Counted from the stretch's first letter, positions 15,510-24,658 are shown. The stretch: DNA of 64,000 bases from Sinomonas gamaensis (GCF_005876955.1 NZ_SSCL01000012.1:1-64000), one strand, 5' to 3'. The notes: a model not told the origin generated them from the sequence alone. Numbers and translations are program-made.

Positions 15510-16550
15510 ATGAAAGCTGTCGAAGCCCTCAACGAGATCGCCTTCTGGCTCGAGCGAGAACTGGCGCCGAGTTTCAAGGTCAAGGCCTTCCGCAACGCGG
15601 CGGCGGTGATCGCCCAGATGACGGACGACGACGTCGCCGCCAGAGTGCGCGACGGCCGGCTCAAGCGCATGAAGGGCATCGGAAGCCGCACGTACGAGGT
15701 CATTCAGCAGGCTTCCGCGGGCGAGGTCCCGGAGTACCTGCAGAATCTGCGCGAGCGCGCCGAGCAGCCGTTGACGGAAGGCGAGGGGACGCTCCACTCG
15801 CTGCTGCGCGGAGACCTGCACAGCCACAGCGAGTGGTCCGACGGCGGGTCCCCCATCGAGGTCATGGTGCAGGCCGCGCGCCTGCTGGGGCGCGAGTACC
15901 TCGCGCTCACGGACCATTCGCCCAATCTCACCATTGCCAACGGGCTCAGCGAGGAGCGGCTCACCGAGCAGCTGACCGTCGTCGATCTGGTCAACGATGC
16001 GGGGAGCGGCGCGGAGCAGCAGGACGACGGATTCCGCCTCCTCGCGGGGATCGAGGTGGACATCCTGGAGGATGGCTCGCTCGACCAGACGCCGGAGATG
16101 CTCGATCGGCTCGATGTCGTGGTGGCGAGCGTCCATTCGAAGCTGCGCTCGGAGTCGGGGGTCATGACGCGACGGATGCTCGGAGCGATCGAGGATCCGC
16201 ACACGGATGTGCTCGGCCACTGCACCGGGCGGCTCGTGACCGGTTCCCGCGGGACCCGCCCGGAGTCGGAGTTCGACGCCGGGCGGGTCTTCGCGGCCTG
16301 CGCCGCGAACGGCGTGGCGGTCGAGATCAACTCTCGCCCGGAACGGCAGGACCCGCCGGATGATCTCATCCAGCGGGCCCTCGACGCGGGGTGCCTCTTC
16401 AGTATCGACAGCGATGCGCACGCCCCCGGACAGCTCGACTTCCTGCACTACGGCGCGGCGAGGGCCGAGGCCAACGGCGTGCCGCCGGAGCGGATCGTGA
16501 CGACGTGGCCGCTCGAGCGCCTGCTCGAGTGGACCGGCCGACGGCGGTAG
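15510..16550 (+). CDS. HhH plus PHP-domain protein (Pol X-like without polymerase core)
   Basis: A 346-aa protein. The N-terminus has a DNA polymerase beta-like 8-kDa/HhH region (EIAFWLERE, KVKAFRNAA, RMKGIGSRT). A complete PHP phosphoesterase domain follows: DLHSHSEWSDGG (His104, His106), TDHS (His136), GIEVDIL, ASVHSK, LGHCTGR and SIDSDAHAP. Bacterial family X polymerases carry HhH, catalytic palm/fingers and PHP; here the nucleotidyl-transfer part is absent, leaving a possible 3'-end processing phosphoesterase. The start is at the ATG at 15510, after a G-rich stretch. Confidence 0.85.
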   Translation: MKAVEALNEIAFWLERELAPSFKVKAFRNAAAVIAQMTDDDVAARVRDGRLKRMKGIGSRTYEVIQQASAGEVPEYLQNLRERAEQPLTEGEGTLHSLLRGDLHSHSEWSDGGSPIEVMVQAARLLGREYLALTDHSPNLTIANGLSEERLTEQLTVVDLVNDAGSGAEQQDDGFRLLAGIEVDILEDGSLDQTPEMLDRLDVVVASVHSKLRSESGVMTRRMLGAIEDPHTDVLGHCTGRLVTGSRGTRPESEFDAGRVFAACAANGVAVEINSRPERQDPPDDLIQRALDAGCLFSIDSDAHAPGQLDFLHYGAARAEANGVPPERIVTTWPLERLLEWTGRRR

Positions 16551-16564
16551 CCGGGCGACGCCGG

Positions 16565-17866
16565 TCAGGAGATCGGGCTGCGCTCCTCGATGCCGCACCA
16601 GCCGGCGATGAAGAGGGCGATGCTCTTCGTGACGCGGCGGATGGATTCGACCGAGACGCGCTCGTCGAACCCGTGGATGGCCTCCGAGACGGGACCGTAG
16701 ACGAGGGACGGGATCCCCGCGTACAGGGTGAACACCCGCCCGTCGAGGTAGCCCGGCGTGGTAAAGCTCCCAAGCGGGGCGCCGAACACGCGCTCATGGG
16801 TGGCCTCGAGGAGCGACTCCGCGTCGCTTCCGGGCTCGAGCACGTAGCCCTCGGCGAAGAAGCCGGTCCTCGTGGGCACGGCGTCAATCGGCGCATCGCC
16901 CGTGGCCAAGCCGGCAAGGCACTCCTGCAGCTCCGTCCAGGCCTCCTCGGCGGTCGTGCCGGGATAGATCGCGGCGCGCACGTCGAACTCGCACCACGCC
17001 GGGACGCTTGACGGCCAGTCGCCGCCCACGATCCCGCCGAAGTTGAAGTTGATCGGATGCTCGAGATCCTCGAAATAGCGGTGATTGAACCGCTCGAGGT
17101 TCCACTTCGCTTCGACCTCGCGCAGCGCGGCCATCGCAGTGTAGGCGGCATCGATGGCATTGAAGCCAGAGCCCATCACCCGCGGGTGCGTGGGGTTCCC
17201 GCTCACACGGACCTTGAACCACAGCACGCCGACGTTCGCACGGACGAGCATGTCTTCCTCGGGCTCCGGGATCACGACGGCGTCGGCGCGGTAGCCGCGG
17301 AGGAACGCCGCGAGTGAGCCATTGCCCGTGCATTCCTCCTCGACGACCGACTGGAAGTGGATGCGGCCGGTTGGCTCGAATCCGGCGGCCCGCACGGCGT
17401 CGAAGGCGAAGAGGTTCGCCGCCAGGCCCGCCTTCATGTCGCCGGCGCCGCGGCCGTACATCCAGCCGTCGATGATCGAGGCGTCCCACGGGGAACGGGA
17501 CCACGCCTCCTCTGGTCCCTCGGGAACGACGTCGATGTGGCCGTTCAGGATCAGGGAGCGGCCTCGTTCGGCGCTCGGACGGTAGGTGCCGACCACGTTG
17601 GTGACGCCCTCGTAGGAAACCGTCACAGGGCCGAAGCCCTCGTGCGCCGCGAGCTCCTCGGGGTCGAGCTCCCAGCGGTCCAGCTCGAGGCCGCGCGCGG
17701 CCATGGCCTCGTGCATGAGGTCCTGAGCGATCCCCTCGCGGGTTCGGCGCGAGGGGTGCTTCACGAGCTCCTGGGTGAAGGCGAGCTGGGCGTCGAACGC
17801 GGCGTCGACCGCGTCCTCGATGCGGCGGGCCCGCTCGTCGGTGAGCGCACCGGGTGCGCCCATCAT
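16565..17866 (-). CDS. M20 family metallopeptidase (ArgE/DapE-like)
   Basis: A 433-aa dinuclear zinc hydrolase. It shows the M20 pattern: NGHIDVVPEG (first His-x-Asp), GRGAGDMKAG (bridging Asp), VVEEECTGNGS (catalytic Glu pair), then a dimerisation domain, and a late IHGFDERVS with the last His. It probably deacylates an N-acyl amino acid or similar amide. Its start overlaps the stop of the MHS transporter gene (ATGA), so the imported compound may be its substrate. Confidence 0.88.
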   Translation of the reverse strand: MMGAPGALTDERARRIEDAVDAAFDAQLAFTQELVKHPSRRTREGIAQDLMHEAMAARGLELDRWELDPEELAAHEGFGPVTVSYEGVTNVVGTYRPSAERGRSLILNGHIDVVPEGPEEAWSRSPWDASIIDGWMYGRGAGDMKAGLAANLFAFDAVRAAGFEPTGRIHFQSVVEEECTGNGSLAAFLRGYRADAVVIPEPEEDMLVRANVGVLWFKVRVSGNPTHPRVMGSGFNAIDAAYTAMAALREVEAKWNLERFNHRYFEDLEHPINFNFGGIVGGDWPSSVPAWCEFDVRAAIYPGTTAEEAWTELQECLAGLATGDAPIDAVPTRTGFFAEGYVLEPGSDAESLLEATHERVFGAPLGSFTTPGYLDGRVFTLYAGIPSLVYGPVSEAIHGFDERVSVESIRRVTKSIALFIAGWCGIEERSPIS

Positions 17867-19185
17867 GCGTCAGCGACCAGGTTCTTGTCCTCGATCCGCA
17901 GGCGGCCGCCGAGGTAGCCGCCGACCGCGGTCAGCAGGGAGATGATCGCGAGGATGAGCGCCGCGCCCCAGGACTGGTTGCCGGACACGCCGAGCACCGC
18001 CGTCGCAATCATGGGCATGAAGCCGCTCGTGGCGCCCGCGATGTTGTAGCCGAGGGCCACGCCGGAGTAGCGGAGCTTGGGCGGGAAGAGCTCGGCGAGC
18101 AGGGAGCCGTTGACGGCGTAGGCGACCGCGATCAGGACGATGCCCAGGGTGATCGCGAGGGTGATGAGCACCGGGGACTTCGCGTCGATCATCGCGAAGA
18201 TCGGGAACGAGAGGATGGCCGAGAGGATGCCGCCCCAGAGGGTCACCTTGCCGGAGCCGACCTTCTCGGCGAGGCGGCCCATGAAGATCGTGACGACGAT
18301 CTGGGCGACGGCGGCGATCAGGGTCGCGTTGACCATGACGTTGCGGTCGACCTTGAGCGTGTTGGCGCCGTAGCTCACCGCGAACGTGGTGATCATGTAG
18401 AAGCCGCCGACGCCGAGCAGCGCTGCCAGCACGGCGACCACGAGGCGGCCGCCCGCGTGGCGGATGACGTCGAGGGCGGGGGCCTTCACCGTCTCCTCCT
18501 TGGCCATGAGGTCCTTGAAGATCGGCGATTCCTCGACCTTGAGGCGGATCCACAGGGCGATCACGAGCATCGGGAAGGCGAGCAGGAACGGGATGCGCCA
18601 GCCCCACGCGTCGAATGCGGCGGACGGGAACAGGAGCACGAGCGTGAACGCGCCGGAGGCCAGGAGGGTCGCGACCGGCGAGCCGATCTGGACCATCGCG
18701 GCGTAGCGGCCGCGCTTCTCGGCGGGGGCGTGCTCGATCGCCATGGTGACGGCGCCGCCCCACTCGCCGCCCACGGCGAGGCCCTGCACCAGACGCAGCA
18801 CCGCGAGGAGGATCGGCGCGGCAAGGCCCACCGTGCCGAAGTCGGGGAGCACACCGATGAGGCCGGTGGCGACGGCGATCATGACGATCGTGACGAGGAG
18901 GGCAGGGCGGCGTCCGTACCGGTCGCCGATGTAGCCGAAGATGATGGCGCCGATCGGGCGTGCCGCGAAGCCCACGCCGAACGTCGCGAACGAGGCGAGC
19001 AGCGCCGCCGTCGGGTTGAGCTCCGTGAAGAAGAGCCGGTTGAAGACGAGAGCGGCGGCGGTACCGAAGAGGTAGTAGTCGTACCATTCGAGCGCCGTCC
19101 CGACGAAGGCGGCGCGGGCGATCTTGCCTGCGTCCTTGCCGGAGATGACCGGCGCGGCGCTCTGGGCGCCATGGAGTGACGTCAC
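17863..19185 (-). CDS. MFS transporter, MHS (metabolite:H+ symporter) family
   Basis: A 440-aa, 12-helix transporter. Diagnostic features are GTALEWYDYYLFG near the N-terminus, IGDRYGRRPAL between helices 2 and 3, QGLAVGGEWGGAV and EHAPAEKRG. MHS members take up small carboxylates, betaine, ectoine or aromatic acids by proton symport. The GTG at 19185 has AAAGG 9 nt upstream; the frame extends further but without family similarity. It is followed by, and overlaps, the M20 peptidase, and is preceded by a PucR-type regulator gene with an inverted repeat in the gap. Confidence 0.88.
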   Translation of the reverse strand: MTSLHGAQSAAPVISGKDAGKIARAAFVGTALEWYDYYLFGTAAALVFNRLFFTELNPTAALLASFATFGVGFAARPIGAIIFGYIGDRYGRRPALLVTIVMIAVATGLIGVLPDFGTVGLAAPILLAVLRLVQGLAVGGEWGGAVTMAIEHAPAEKRGRYAAMVQIGSPVATLLASGAFTLVLLFPSAAFDAWGWRIPFLLAFPMLVIALWIRLKVEESPIFKDLMAKEETVKAPALDVIRHAGGRLVVAVLAALLGVGGFYMITTFAVSYGANTLKVDRNVMVNATLIAAVAQIVVTIFMGRLAEKVGSGKVTLWGGILSAILSFPIFAMIDAKSPVLITLAITLGIVLIAVAYAVNGSLLAELFPPKLRYSGVALGYNIAGATSGFMPMIATAVLGVSGNQSWGAALILAIISLLTAVGGYLGGRLRIEDKNLVADA

Positions 19186-19262
19186 TTTGACGAGCCTTTC
19201 GAGCTGAGGGAAATCACGCAGAGCTGCGGGGTTGTTTCGAGCGTAGGTCAGTGCTATTTCCC

Positions 19263-19307
19263 TGAACAATGGCCATTTTCACCCAGTTCACTGGCCTAGG
19301 TTGTTCA
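19263..19307. promoter_or_regulatory. inverted repeat upstream of the MHS transporter
   Basis: TGAACAA (19263-19269) and TTGTTCA (19301-19307) form a perfect 7-bp inverted repeat, with GGCC beside each arm on the inside (19271-19274 and 19293-19296). It lies between the PucR-type gene and the transporter start and is a candidate operator for that regulator. Confidence 0.4.
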
Positions 19308-19316
19308 AATCCACAT

Positions 19317-20474
19317 TCAGGCGGACGGTTCGCTGTACCTGCTGAGAGCCACGAGGGCCCGCGCGGCCTGAGCTGGCACCGTGAGGTCGAGTCCGATGAC
19401 GTCCTGCAGGCTTCGCAGCCGGTTCACCACGGTGTTCCGATGGCAGTAGAGCTCCTCGGACGTTTCCTTGATGGATCCCGTCCTCGCGTAGCTCCGCGCC
19501 ACCTGCAGGAGGCGCTCGCGTTCGTGAGGCGTGCAGCGGTCGAGCGCCTCCGTGACCCGATCGGCGAAGCCCGGCAGTGCCGAGCTCAGGAGACCGTCGG
19601 CGATTCCCATCCAGGTCTCTTCAACGGTGGCCAGCAGTGATTCATTCCGCCGGTTCCTCGCGAGCACGAGGGCGGACGCCGCGGCCGCGGGAACGGCTGC
19701 CAGGCCTGGGACGTCGGAGACGTACCCGGCCGGGAAGCCCGGCCCTTCCCCCAGCCAGCTCCGGCCTTTCCGCTGGGGCCGGAAGACGTACAGGGCCTCC
19801 GCGTTCTCGTAGACGTAGACGCCGTCCGCCGCAGCGAACGCCCGCTGGGCCTGGGGCACGGCGTCGTCGATCACAGCGAGCACCTCGAAGGAGCCGGCGG
19901 GCTGGACCCCGAGCGTGGCCGCGATCTCGGAGACGTCCCCCTCGTCTCCAGGCTGCCCATGGAAGAGCCGGGTCAGGAGCCGCTGCCTGTAGAGCTGCTT
20001 GTCCCGGGCCAGCAGTGCCTCCTCCTCGGCGAAGGCCTGCTGGATGTTGCTGACGTAGCCCTCCACCATGTCCAGGACCCGGTCCATATTGGAGACGAGG
20101 ATTCCGATTCCGTCGGGTCGGGCCACCCGTTCGAGGCCCTTCCAGAGGACCCTGAAATCGTTGCGGACTGCTTCAAGGAAGGCGTCCAGCGGCACGCCCT
20201 GACGCGCGCGCCGGACCGCAATGTCGCGTGGCAGGGCCCGGAGGTCGGGGGGCAGCTCGGCCCCGGCCATCTCGAAGATGAACATGTCCATGGTGTCCAC
20301 GGCCGTGTCGTAGACGTCCTGCTCGGGCACGTGCGCGCCGCCGTACGAGATGGCGGAGAACCGCTGGAGGAAGTCGGCGACCAGGAGCTCCCGCTCCTGC
20401 CAGAGCCGTTCGACGATCTGCGCCCACTCCGGCTCCGCCGAGCGGGCCACCGTGAAGTTCCGTTGTGCCGCCAC
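19317..20474 (-). CDS. PucR/CdaR-type helix-turn-helix transcriptional regulator
   Basis: A 385-aa protein. A helical sensor-like N-terminal half (with RNDFRVLWKGLERV and DMVEGYVSNIQQAFAEEE) and a GGDEF-like fold middle (CdaR type) are followed by a C-terminal PucR HTH: RSYARTGSIKETSEELYCHRNTVVNRLRSLQ. PucR regulators usually activate purine, amino-acid or amide catabolism genes in response to a pathway metabolite. It sits between the transporter/M20 pair and the divergent amidohydrolase/carbamoylase pair, so it probably controls both. GTG start at 20474. Confidence 0.85.
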   Translation of the reverse strand: MAAQRNFTVARSAEPEWAQIVERLWQERELLVADFLQRFSAISYGGAHVPEQDVYDTAVDTMDMFIFEMAGAELPPDLRALPRDIAVRRARQGVPLDAFLEAVRNDFRVLWKGLERVARPDGIGILVSNMDRVLDMVEGYVSNIQQAFAEEEALLARDKQLYRQRLLTRLFHGQPGDEGDVSEIAATLGVQPAGSFEVLAVIDDAVPQAQRAFAAADGVYVYENAEALYVFRPQRKGRSWLGEGPGFPAGYVSDVPGLAAVPAAAASALVLARNRRNESLLATVEETWMGIADGLLSSALPGFADRVTEALDRCTPHERERLLQVARSYARTGSIKETSEELYCHRNTVVNRLRSLQDVIGLDLTVPAQAARALVALSRYSEPSA

Positions 20475-20567
20475 GCAGACAGTTTATGCAAATGCTCAAG
20501 CGGGTGGGCGAAATCGGCGTTCTTTGTCCATTGAACGAGTCATTGTCCCAGAGTTGAATGAGGTTTC

Positions 20568-22286
20568 ATGCTCGTCGACCTCCTCCTCCGCAACGCCCGC
20601 GTCCTCACGCAGGACCCCTCGCATCCCGTGGCCGACAGCCTGCTCATCCACGACGGGAAGATCCTCGCCGTCGATCCGGAGCCCGAGCTCGGCGTCCTCG
20701 CAGCCCAGACGATCGACGCCAACGGGGCCATCGTCGTTCCCGGCTTCAACGACATCCACGCCCACAGCGTGTGGTTCGGCCTCGGCCTCATGGAGGCCAA
20801 CCTTGGTTCGGTGGCGAGCCTCGAGGATGTCTACCGCATCATCGCGGAGGCCTCCGCCACGCTCGGCCCTGAGGAATGGGTCGTCGCCTCGGGCTTCAGT
20901 CCCCTCCTGCTCGGCGGCCAGCAGCCCGACCGCGACCGGCTCGACGAAGCGGCGGACGGCCGCCCAGTGTGGATCAAGCACTCCTCAGGGCACGCCTGCA
21001 CGCTCAACGGAGCCGCCCTCGCCAAGGTGGCGCAGAACGCGGACCTCAGCACGCCGATCGACGGAGGGGTCGTCGTCATCGGACCGGACGGCCGGCCCAC
21101 CGGCCTCCTCGAGGAAAACGCCATGCGGCTCGTCCAGGACCTCATGCTCCCGTACCCGCTCGAAACCATCGAACGCGCACTCGATCTCGCGACGACGCAC
21201 TACCTGTCCGAGGGCATCACGAGCGTCACCGATGCGGGCATCGCCGGGGGCTGGATCGGCTATTCGCCGAGGGAATTTGGGGCGTACCAGAGCGCCCGGG
21301 ACAAGGGGCTCCTCAGCGTGCGGATGCAGCCCATGATGGTGCTCGACGCGCTCCATCGTGTGCCCGGCCACGCCTCCGACCCGGAGTCGCGCGGGCTGGA
21401 CGCAGGCATCCGCACCGGGCTCGGCGACGACTGGCTTCGCCTCGGATCGATGAAGGTCTTCAGCGACGGTTCCCTGCTCGGCAGCACCGCCTACGTGAGC
21501 GAAGAGTATGTGGGCTGCCCGCACAATCACGGCTATCTGCAGATGGATGCCGAGAAGCTCCGCTCGGCGGCGCTCGAGGCGTATCGCGCGGGGTGGGCGC
21601 TCGCCATCCACGCCATCGGCGACAGGGCTATCGACCACGCGATCGAGATCATCACCGAGGCACAGCAGGAATACGGCCCCAGCGCGCTGCCCAACCGGAT
21701 CGAGCACGGCGGCGTGATCCGACCCGAGCAGCTGGACCGGATCGCCGCGAACGGCATCGTGCTGGTCCCCCAGCCGCACTTCATCACCGAGTTCGGAGAC
21801 GGCATGGCCCGGCTCCTCGGACCCGAGCGCACCGCCCTTTCGTACCCCGCGAAGAGCCTCCTGACGCGCGGCGCGGTCCTGCCCGGAAGCTCGGACCGAC
21901 CGGTGTCGAACGGCAGGCCTCTGGACGTCATGCAGTCCTTCGTGGAACGCCTGACTCCGTCCGGCCTCGTCTACGGCCCCGACGAACGCATCACCGCCGC
22001 CGAGGCCCTCGCGGCCTACACCACCGGCTCGGCCGAGGCAACGGGAGCCGCCCAGATCAAAGGCCGCCTCGCTCCCCGCTACCTCGCCGACCTCGTCTTC
22101 CTCGACCAGGACCCCACCGCCGTCGAGCCCTCCCGCATCGGGAAGACCAAGGTCCTCGCGACCATGGTCGGCGGGGAGGTGCGCTTCGGCGCCGAGAACT
22201 TCCCGGCCACTGGCATTGACACTGCAACTGCTACTGCAACTGCAACTGCAGCAGCTTCCGCGTTTACTGGAAAGGACCTGCCTTGA
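20568..22286 (+). CDS. amidohydrolase family protein (YtcJ-like)
   Basis: A 572-aa amidohydrolase_3/YtcJ-type enzyme. The layout has an N-terminal beta-sandwich (VDLLLRNARVLTQD), PGFNDIHAHSVWFG with the HxH metal motif, GEEWVV-type barrel strands, HAIGDRAIDHAIE, RIEHGGVIRP, and GSSDRPVSNGRP with the metal-binding Asp. Members hydrolyse exocyclic amides or formamides. The C-terminus has an odd Thr-Ala tail (residues about 551-562) encoded by a short repeat, which looks like slippage rather than family sequence. The stop overlaps the next start (TTGA). Confidence 0.87.
   Translation: MLVDLLLRNARVLTQDPSHPVADSLLIHDGKILAVDPEPELGVLAAQTIDANGAIVVPGFNDIHAHSVWFGLGLMEANLGSVASLEDVYRIIAEASATLGPEEWVVASGFSPLLLGGQQPDRDRLDEAADGRPVWIKHSSGHACTLNGAALAKVAQNADLSTPIDGGVVVIGPDGRPTGLLEENAMRLVQDLMLPYPLETIERALDLATTHYLSEGITSVTDAGIAGGWIGYSPREFGAYQSARDKGLLSVRMQPMMVLDALHRVPGHASDPESRGLDAGIRTGLGDDWLRLGSMKVFSDGSLLGSTAYVSEEYVGCPHNHGYLQMDAEKLRSAALEAYRAGWALAIHAIGDRAIDHAIEIITEAQQEYGPSALPNRIEHGGVIRPEQLDRIAANGIVLVPQPHFITEFGDGMARLLGPERTALSYPAKSLLTRGAVLPGSSDRPVSNGRPLDVMQSFVERLTPSGLVYGPDERITAAEALAAYTTGSAEATGAAQIKGRLAPRYLADLVFLDQDPTAVEPSRIGKTKVLATMVGGEVRFGAENFPATGIDTATATATATAAASAFTGKDLP
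22221..22254 (+). repeat. ACTGCA-like microsatellite at the amidohydrolase 3' end
   Basis: Imperfect tandem copies of ACTGCA (with ACTGCT variants) encode a (Thr-Ala)n tail just before the stop. The unit is 6 bp, so copy number changes would alter tail length without shifting the frame. Confidence 0.6.
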
Positions 22287-23536
22287 GCACCACCCACCCC
22301 GAGTTCCTCTCGGACTTCGCAGAGATGTCCGGCTTCGGAGCCACCCCCGGCGGCGGAGTGGACCGGCAGGCCGGCACGCCCGACGACCATGAGACTCGGC
22401 GCTGGTTCAGCGCCTGGCTCGCCCGTCACGGGTACACCGAGGCCGTCGACGAGGTCGGGAACCAGTTCGGCACGCTGGAACTTGTCCCCGGCGCCCCCTA
22501 CGTCCTGGTCGGCTCCCATCTGGACTCCCAACCGCTGGCGGGCCGGTACGACGGCGCGTACGGCGTGCTCGCCGCAGCGCACGCCGGTGCGCGGGTCGCC
22601 GCCGAGGCGAAGGCGGGATCGCTCGAGCCGGTCTACAACCTCGCCGTCGTGAACTGGTTCAACGAGGAAGGCAGCCGCTTCACCCCGAGCATGATGGGCA
22701 GCAGCGTCTTCACGGGCAAGCTCGCGCTCGAGGACGCCCTGGCGATCACCGACCCGGCCGGCGTGAGCGTCAAGGAAGCGCTCGCCGTCGGCCATCTCAC
22801 CGCGGACGGCGGCGCCCCCACGCTCGCCCAGATCGCCCGGTACGCCGAAATCCACATCGAGCAGGGCCGCAACCTCGAGGAGAGCGGCACACAGGTGGGC
22901 ATCGTGGACCGTACGTGGGCGGCCAGCAAGTACCGCGTCAGCGTGGACGGCGCGCAGTCGCACACCGGCGCCACCCGCATGGAGGACCGCCGGGACGCGC
23001 TCCACGGCGCCGCGCTCGTCATCGCCGCCGCGCGCGACCTCACCGAAGAATTCGAGCCGGGGCTCCTCCACACCTCAGTCTCCGAGATGTACGTCTACCC
23101 GAATTCGCCCGTCACCATCGCCCGGCAAGTCGTCATGAACCTGGACCTGCGTTCCCCCGACGAGGAGGTCCTCGCACGCGCCATGGAGCTCATCGGGAAG
23201 TGGATCGGGGACGCGGAGGCACGGTCACGCACGGAGATCCGCCTCGAGCTCACACACCGCTGGGGTCTCGTGTCCTACCAGCCCGCGGGCGTCCAGCTGG
23301 GCATCGCGAGTGCCGAACGCCTCGGCTTCACCCACACGAACATCATGACCGTCGCCGGACACGACTCGACGAATCTCAAGGACGTCGTGCCGACCGTCAT
23401 GCTGTTCGTGCCCAGCGTCGAGGGGATTTCGCACAACGAGGCGGAATTCACGCACGACGACGACGCCCTCCGCGGCGTCGAGCTTCTCACCGAGGTGACC
23501 CGCCGGCTCGTGCGGGGCGAACTCGCGGAGAAGTAA
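22283..23536 (+). CDS. M20 family Zn-dependent amidase (N-carbamoylase/hydantoinase type)
   Basis: A 417-aa protein of the AmaB/HyuC/allantoate amidohydrolase branch. Motifs are VGSHLDSQPLAGRYDGAYGV (metal His/Asp), WFNEEGSRFTPSMMGS, EIHIEQGRNLE, SHTGATRMEDRRDAL and AGHDSTNL. It would cleave an N-carbamoyl or ureido group, releasing ammonia and CO2 in the family reaction. The TTG at 22283 overlaps the amidohydrolase stop and has AAAGGA 6 nt upstream. Paired with the amidohydrolase, a two-step amide or cyclic ureide degradation is plausible. Confidence 0.87.
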   Translation: MSTTHPEFLSDFAEMSGFGATPGGGVDRQAGTPDDHETRRWFSAWLARHGYTEAVDEVGNQFGTLELVPGAPYVLVGSHLDSQPLAGRYDGAYGVLAAAHAGARVAAEAKAGSLEPVYNLAVVNWFNEEGSRFTPSMMGSSVFTGKLALEDALAITDPAGVSVKEALAVGHLTADGGAPTLAQIARYAEIHIEQGRNLEESGTQVGIVDRTWAASKYRVSVDGAQSHTGATRMEDRRDALHGAALVIAAARDLTEEFEPGLLHTSVSEMYVYPNSPVTIARQVVMNLDLRSPDEEVLARAMELIGKWIGDAEARSRTEIRLELTHRWGLVSYQPAGVQLGIASAERLGFTHTNIMTVAGHDSTNLKDVVPTVMLFVPSVEGISHNEAEFTHDDDALRGVELLTEVTRRLVRGELAEK

Positions 23537-23622
23537 GGCCGGAGAAGTAGGGGTCGCGGAGCCCCAAAGTCGAGTACCGGCAAGTGTGGTGGCCGGGGGC
23601 GGCGGCATGGGAGCGTGCCTTC

Positions 23623-24658
23623 ATGAGCTCACCCCACTATCAGCCGAGCCCCTGGCCTGATCCCCGCCAGTTCCCGCCGCCGTATCGGCCCCAGCGGACG
23701 GAACCCCTGGCGATCGCTGCGCTCGCGTGCTCGTTCTTCGTGAGCCTCCTCGGGGTCGTCTTCGGGCACATCGCGCTATCCCGAATCCGGCGCACGGGCG
23801 ACGGCGGCCGCGGACTCGCGATCGGGGGCCTCGTGGTGGGCTACGCCTCCATGGGGATTGCCCTGGTGATGATCGTGGCTCTGGTCCTCTTCGGCGGGCT
23901 GACGGCGAAAGTGCAGGCCGGTCCCTTCCCTGCGTCCTCCCCGCTGCTGCAACTTCCGGACCGGGGCCCGAGCCCTGCGAACATGAACGCCAACGGGGGG
24001 GATCACGCTGGGGATCGGCGGCCAGGTGGCACCTGCCGCGGCGTCACACGTCGACGTCGGCACGCTCCCCTCGCCAGACCCGCTCGCCCCTGCCCAGCAG
24101 ACCCCGCACCCGCCGGGAATCGGGCCGGCGGACAAGGGGCAGCCCGTCAAAATCGTTGTGTACATGGACTTCATGTGCCCGGCCTGCGCCGACTTCAATG
24201 CGTCCTATGGGCCCGTGCTCGACCGGCTGCGGAACGAGGGCAAGGTCACCGTGGAGTACCGGCCGGTGACGTTCCTCGACCGGCAGTCCACCAATCGGTT
24301 CTCGTCCCGGGCCGCAGACGCGGCGGCGTGTGTGGCCAACACCCACCCCGAGAATTACAGTGCGTTCCTCTACCAGCTGTACGCCCATCAGCCCCCGCAG
24401 GGCTCCGCCGGTCTCAGCGATCAGCAGCTGAAGTCCCTCGTGGCAGCTGCTGGCGGAGACGCCTCCGCGTGCATCGACAACGGCACCTACCTCGCCTGGG
24501 CCCGCTACACCAATCGACTGGCGATCGACAGCGGAATCAACGCCGTGCCGACGGCGTTCGTCGACGGGCGGCAGTGGGGCGGCGGCACCTCGACCGGAAT
24601 GGACTTCATCCAGTTCGTTCAGGCGGACCTGACGTCCCGCGAGGGCACAGGAGCCTGA
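23623..24658 (+). pseudogene. DUF4190-DsbA/thioredoxin-fold fusion with a frameshift at a G7 tract
   Basis: The first part (ATG at 23623) is a Pro/Tyr-rich head plus a two-helix DUF4190 region (LAIAALACSFFVSLLGVVFG and LAIGGLVVGYASMGIALVMI). The second part, in a different frame, is a DsbA-like thioredoxin fold with active site CPAC (YMDFMCPACADF), a GINAVPTAFVDG cis-Pro loop and a stop at 24658. At 23995-24001 the sequence has seven Gs; with six, the frames join smoothly (N-G-G-I-T-L-G-I-G-G-Q-V). Membrane-anchored DsbA fusions of this shape occur in related actinobacteria (from memory). Either a sequencing or assembly error, a true mutation, or a phase-variable tract. The DsbA half could also start alone at the GTG at 24026, but would then be cytosolic. 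Confidence 0.7.

Noticed and set aside
14540-15703. Upstream extension of the AI-2E permease frame
   Set aside because: That part runs in a second frame of the PrsW-like gene and into the antisense of the PHP gene; the family protein starts at 14539 with a good ribosome binding site.
17854-19179. 441-codon plus-strand frame opposite the MHS transporter
   Set aside because: Charged low-complexity translation (Asp/Arg/Glu/Gly) typical of the antisense of a membrane protein in GC-rich DNA.
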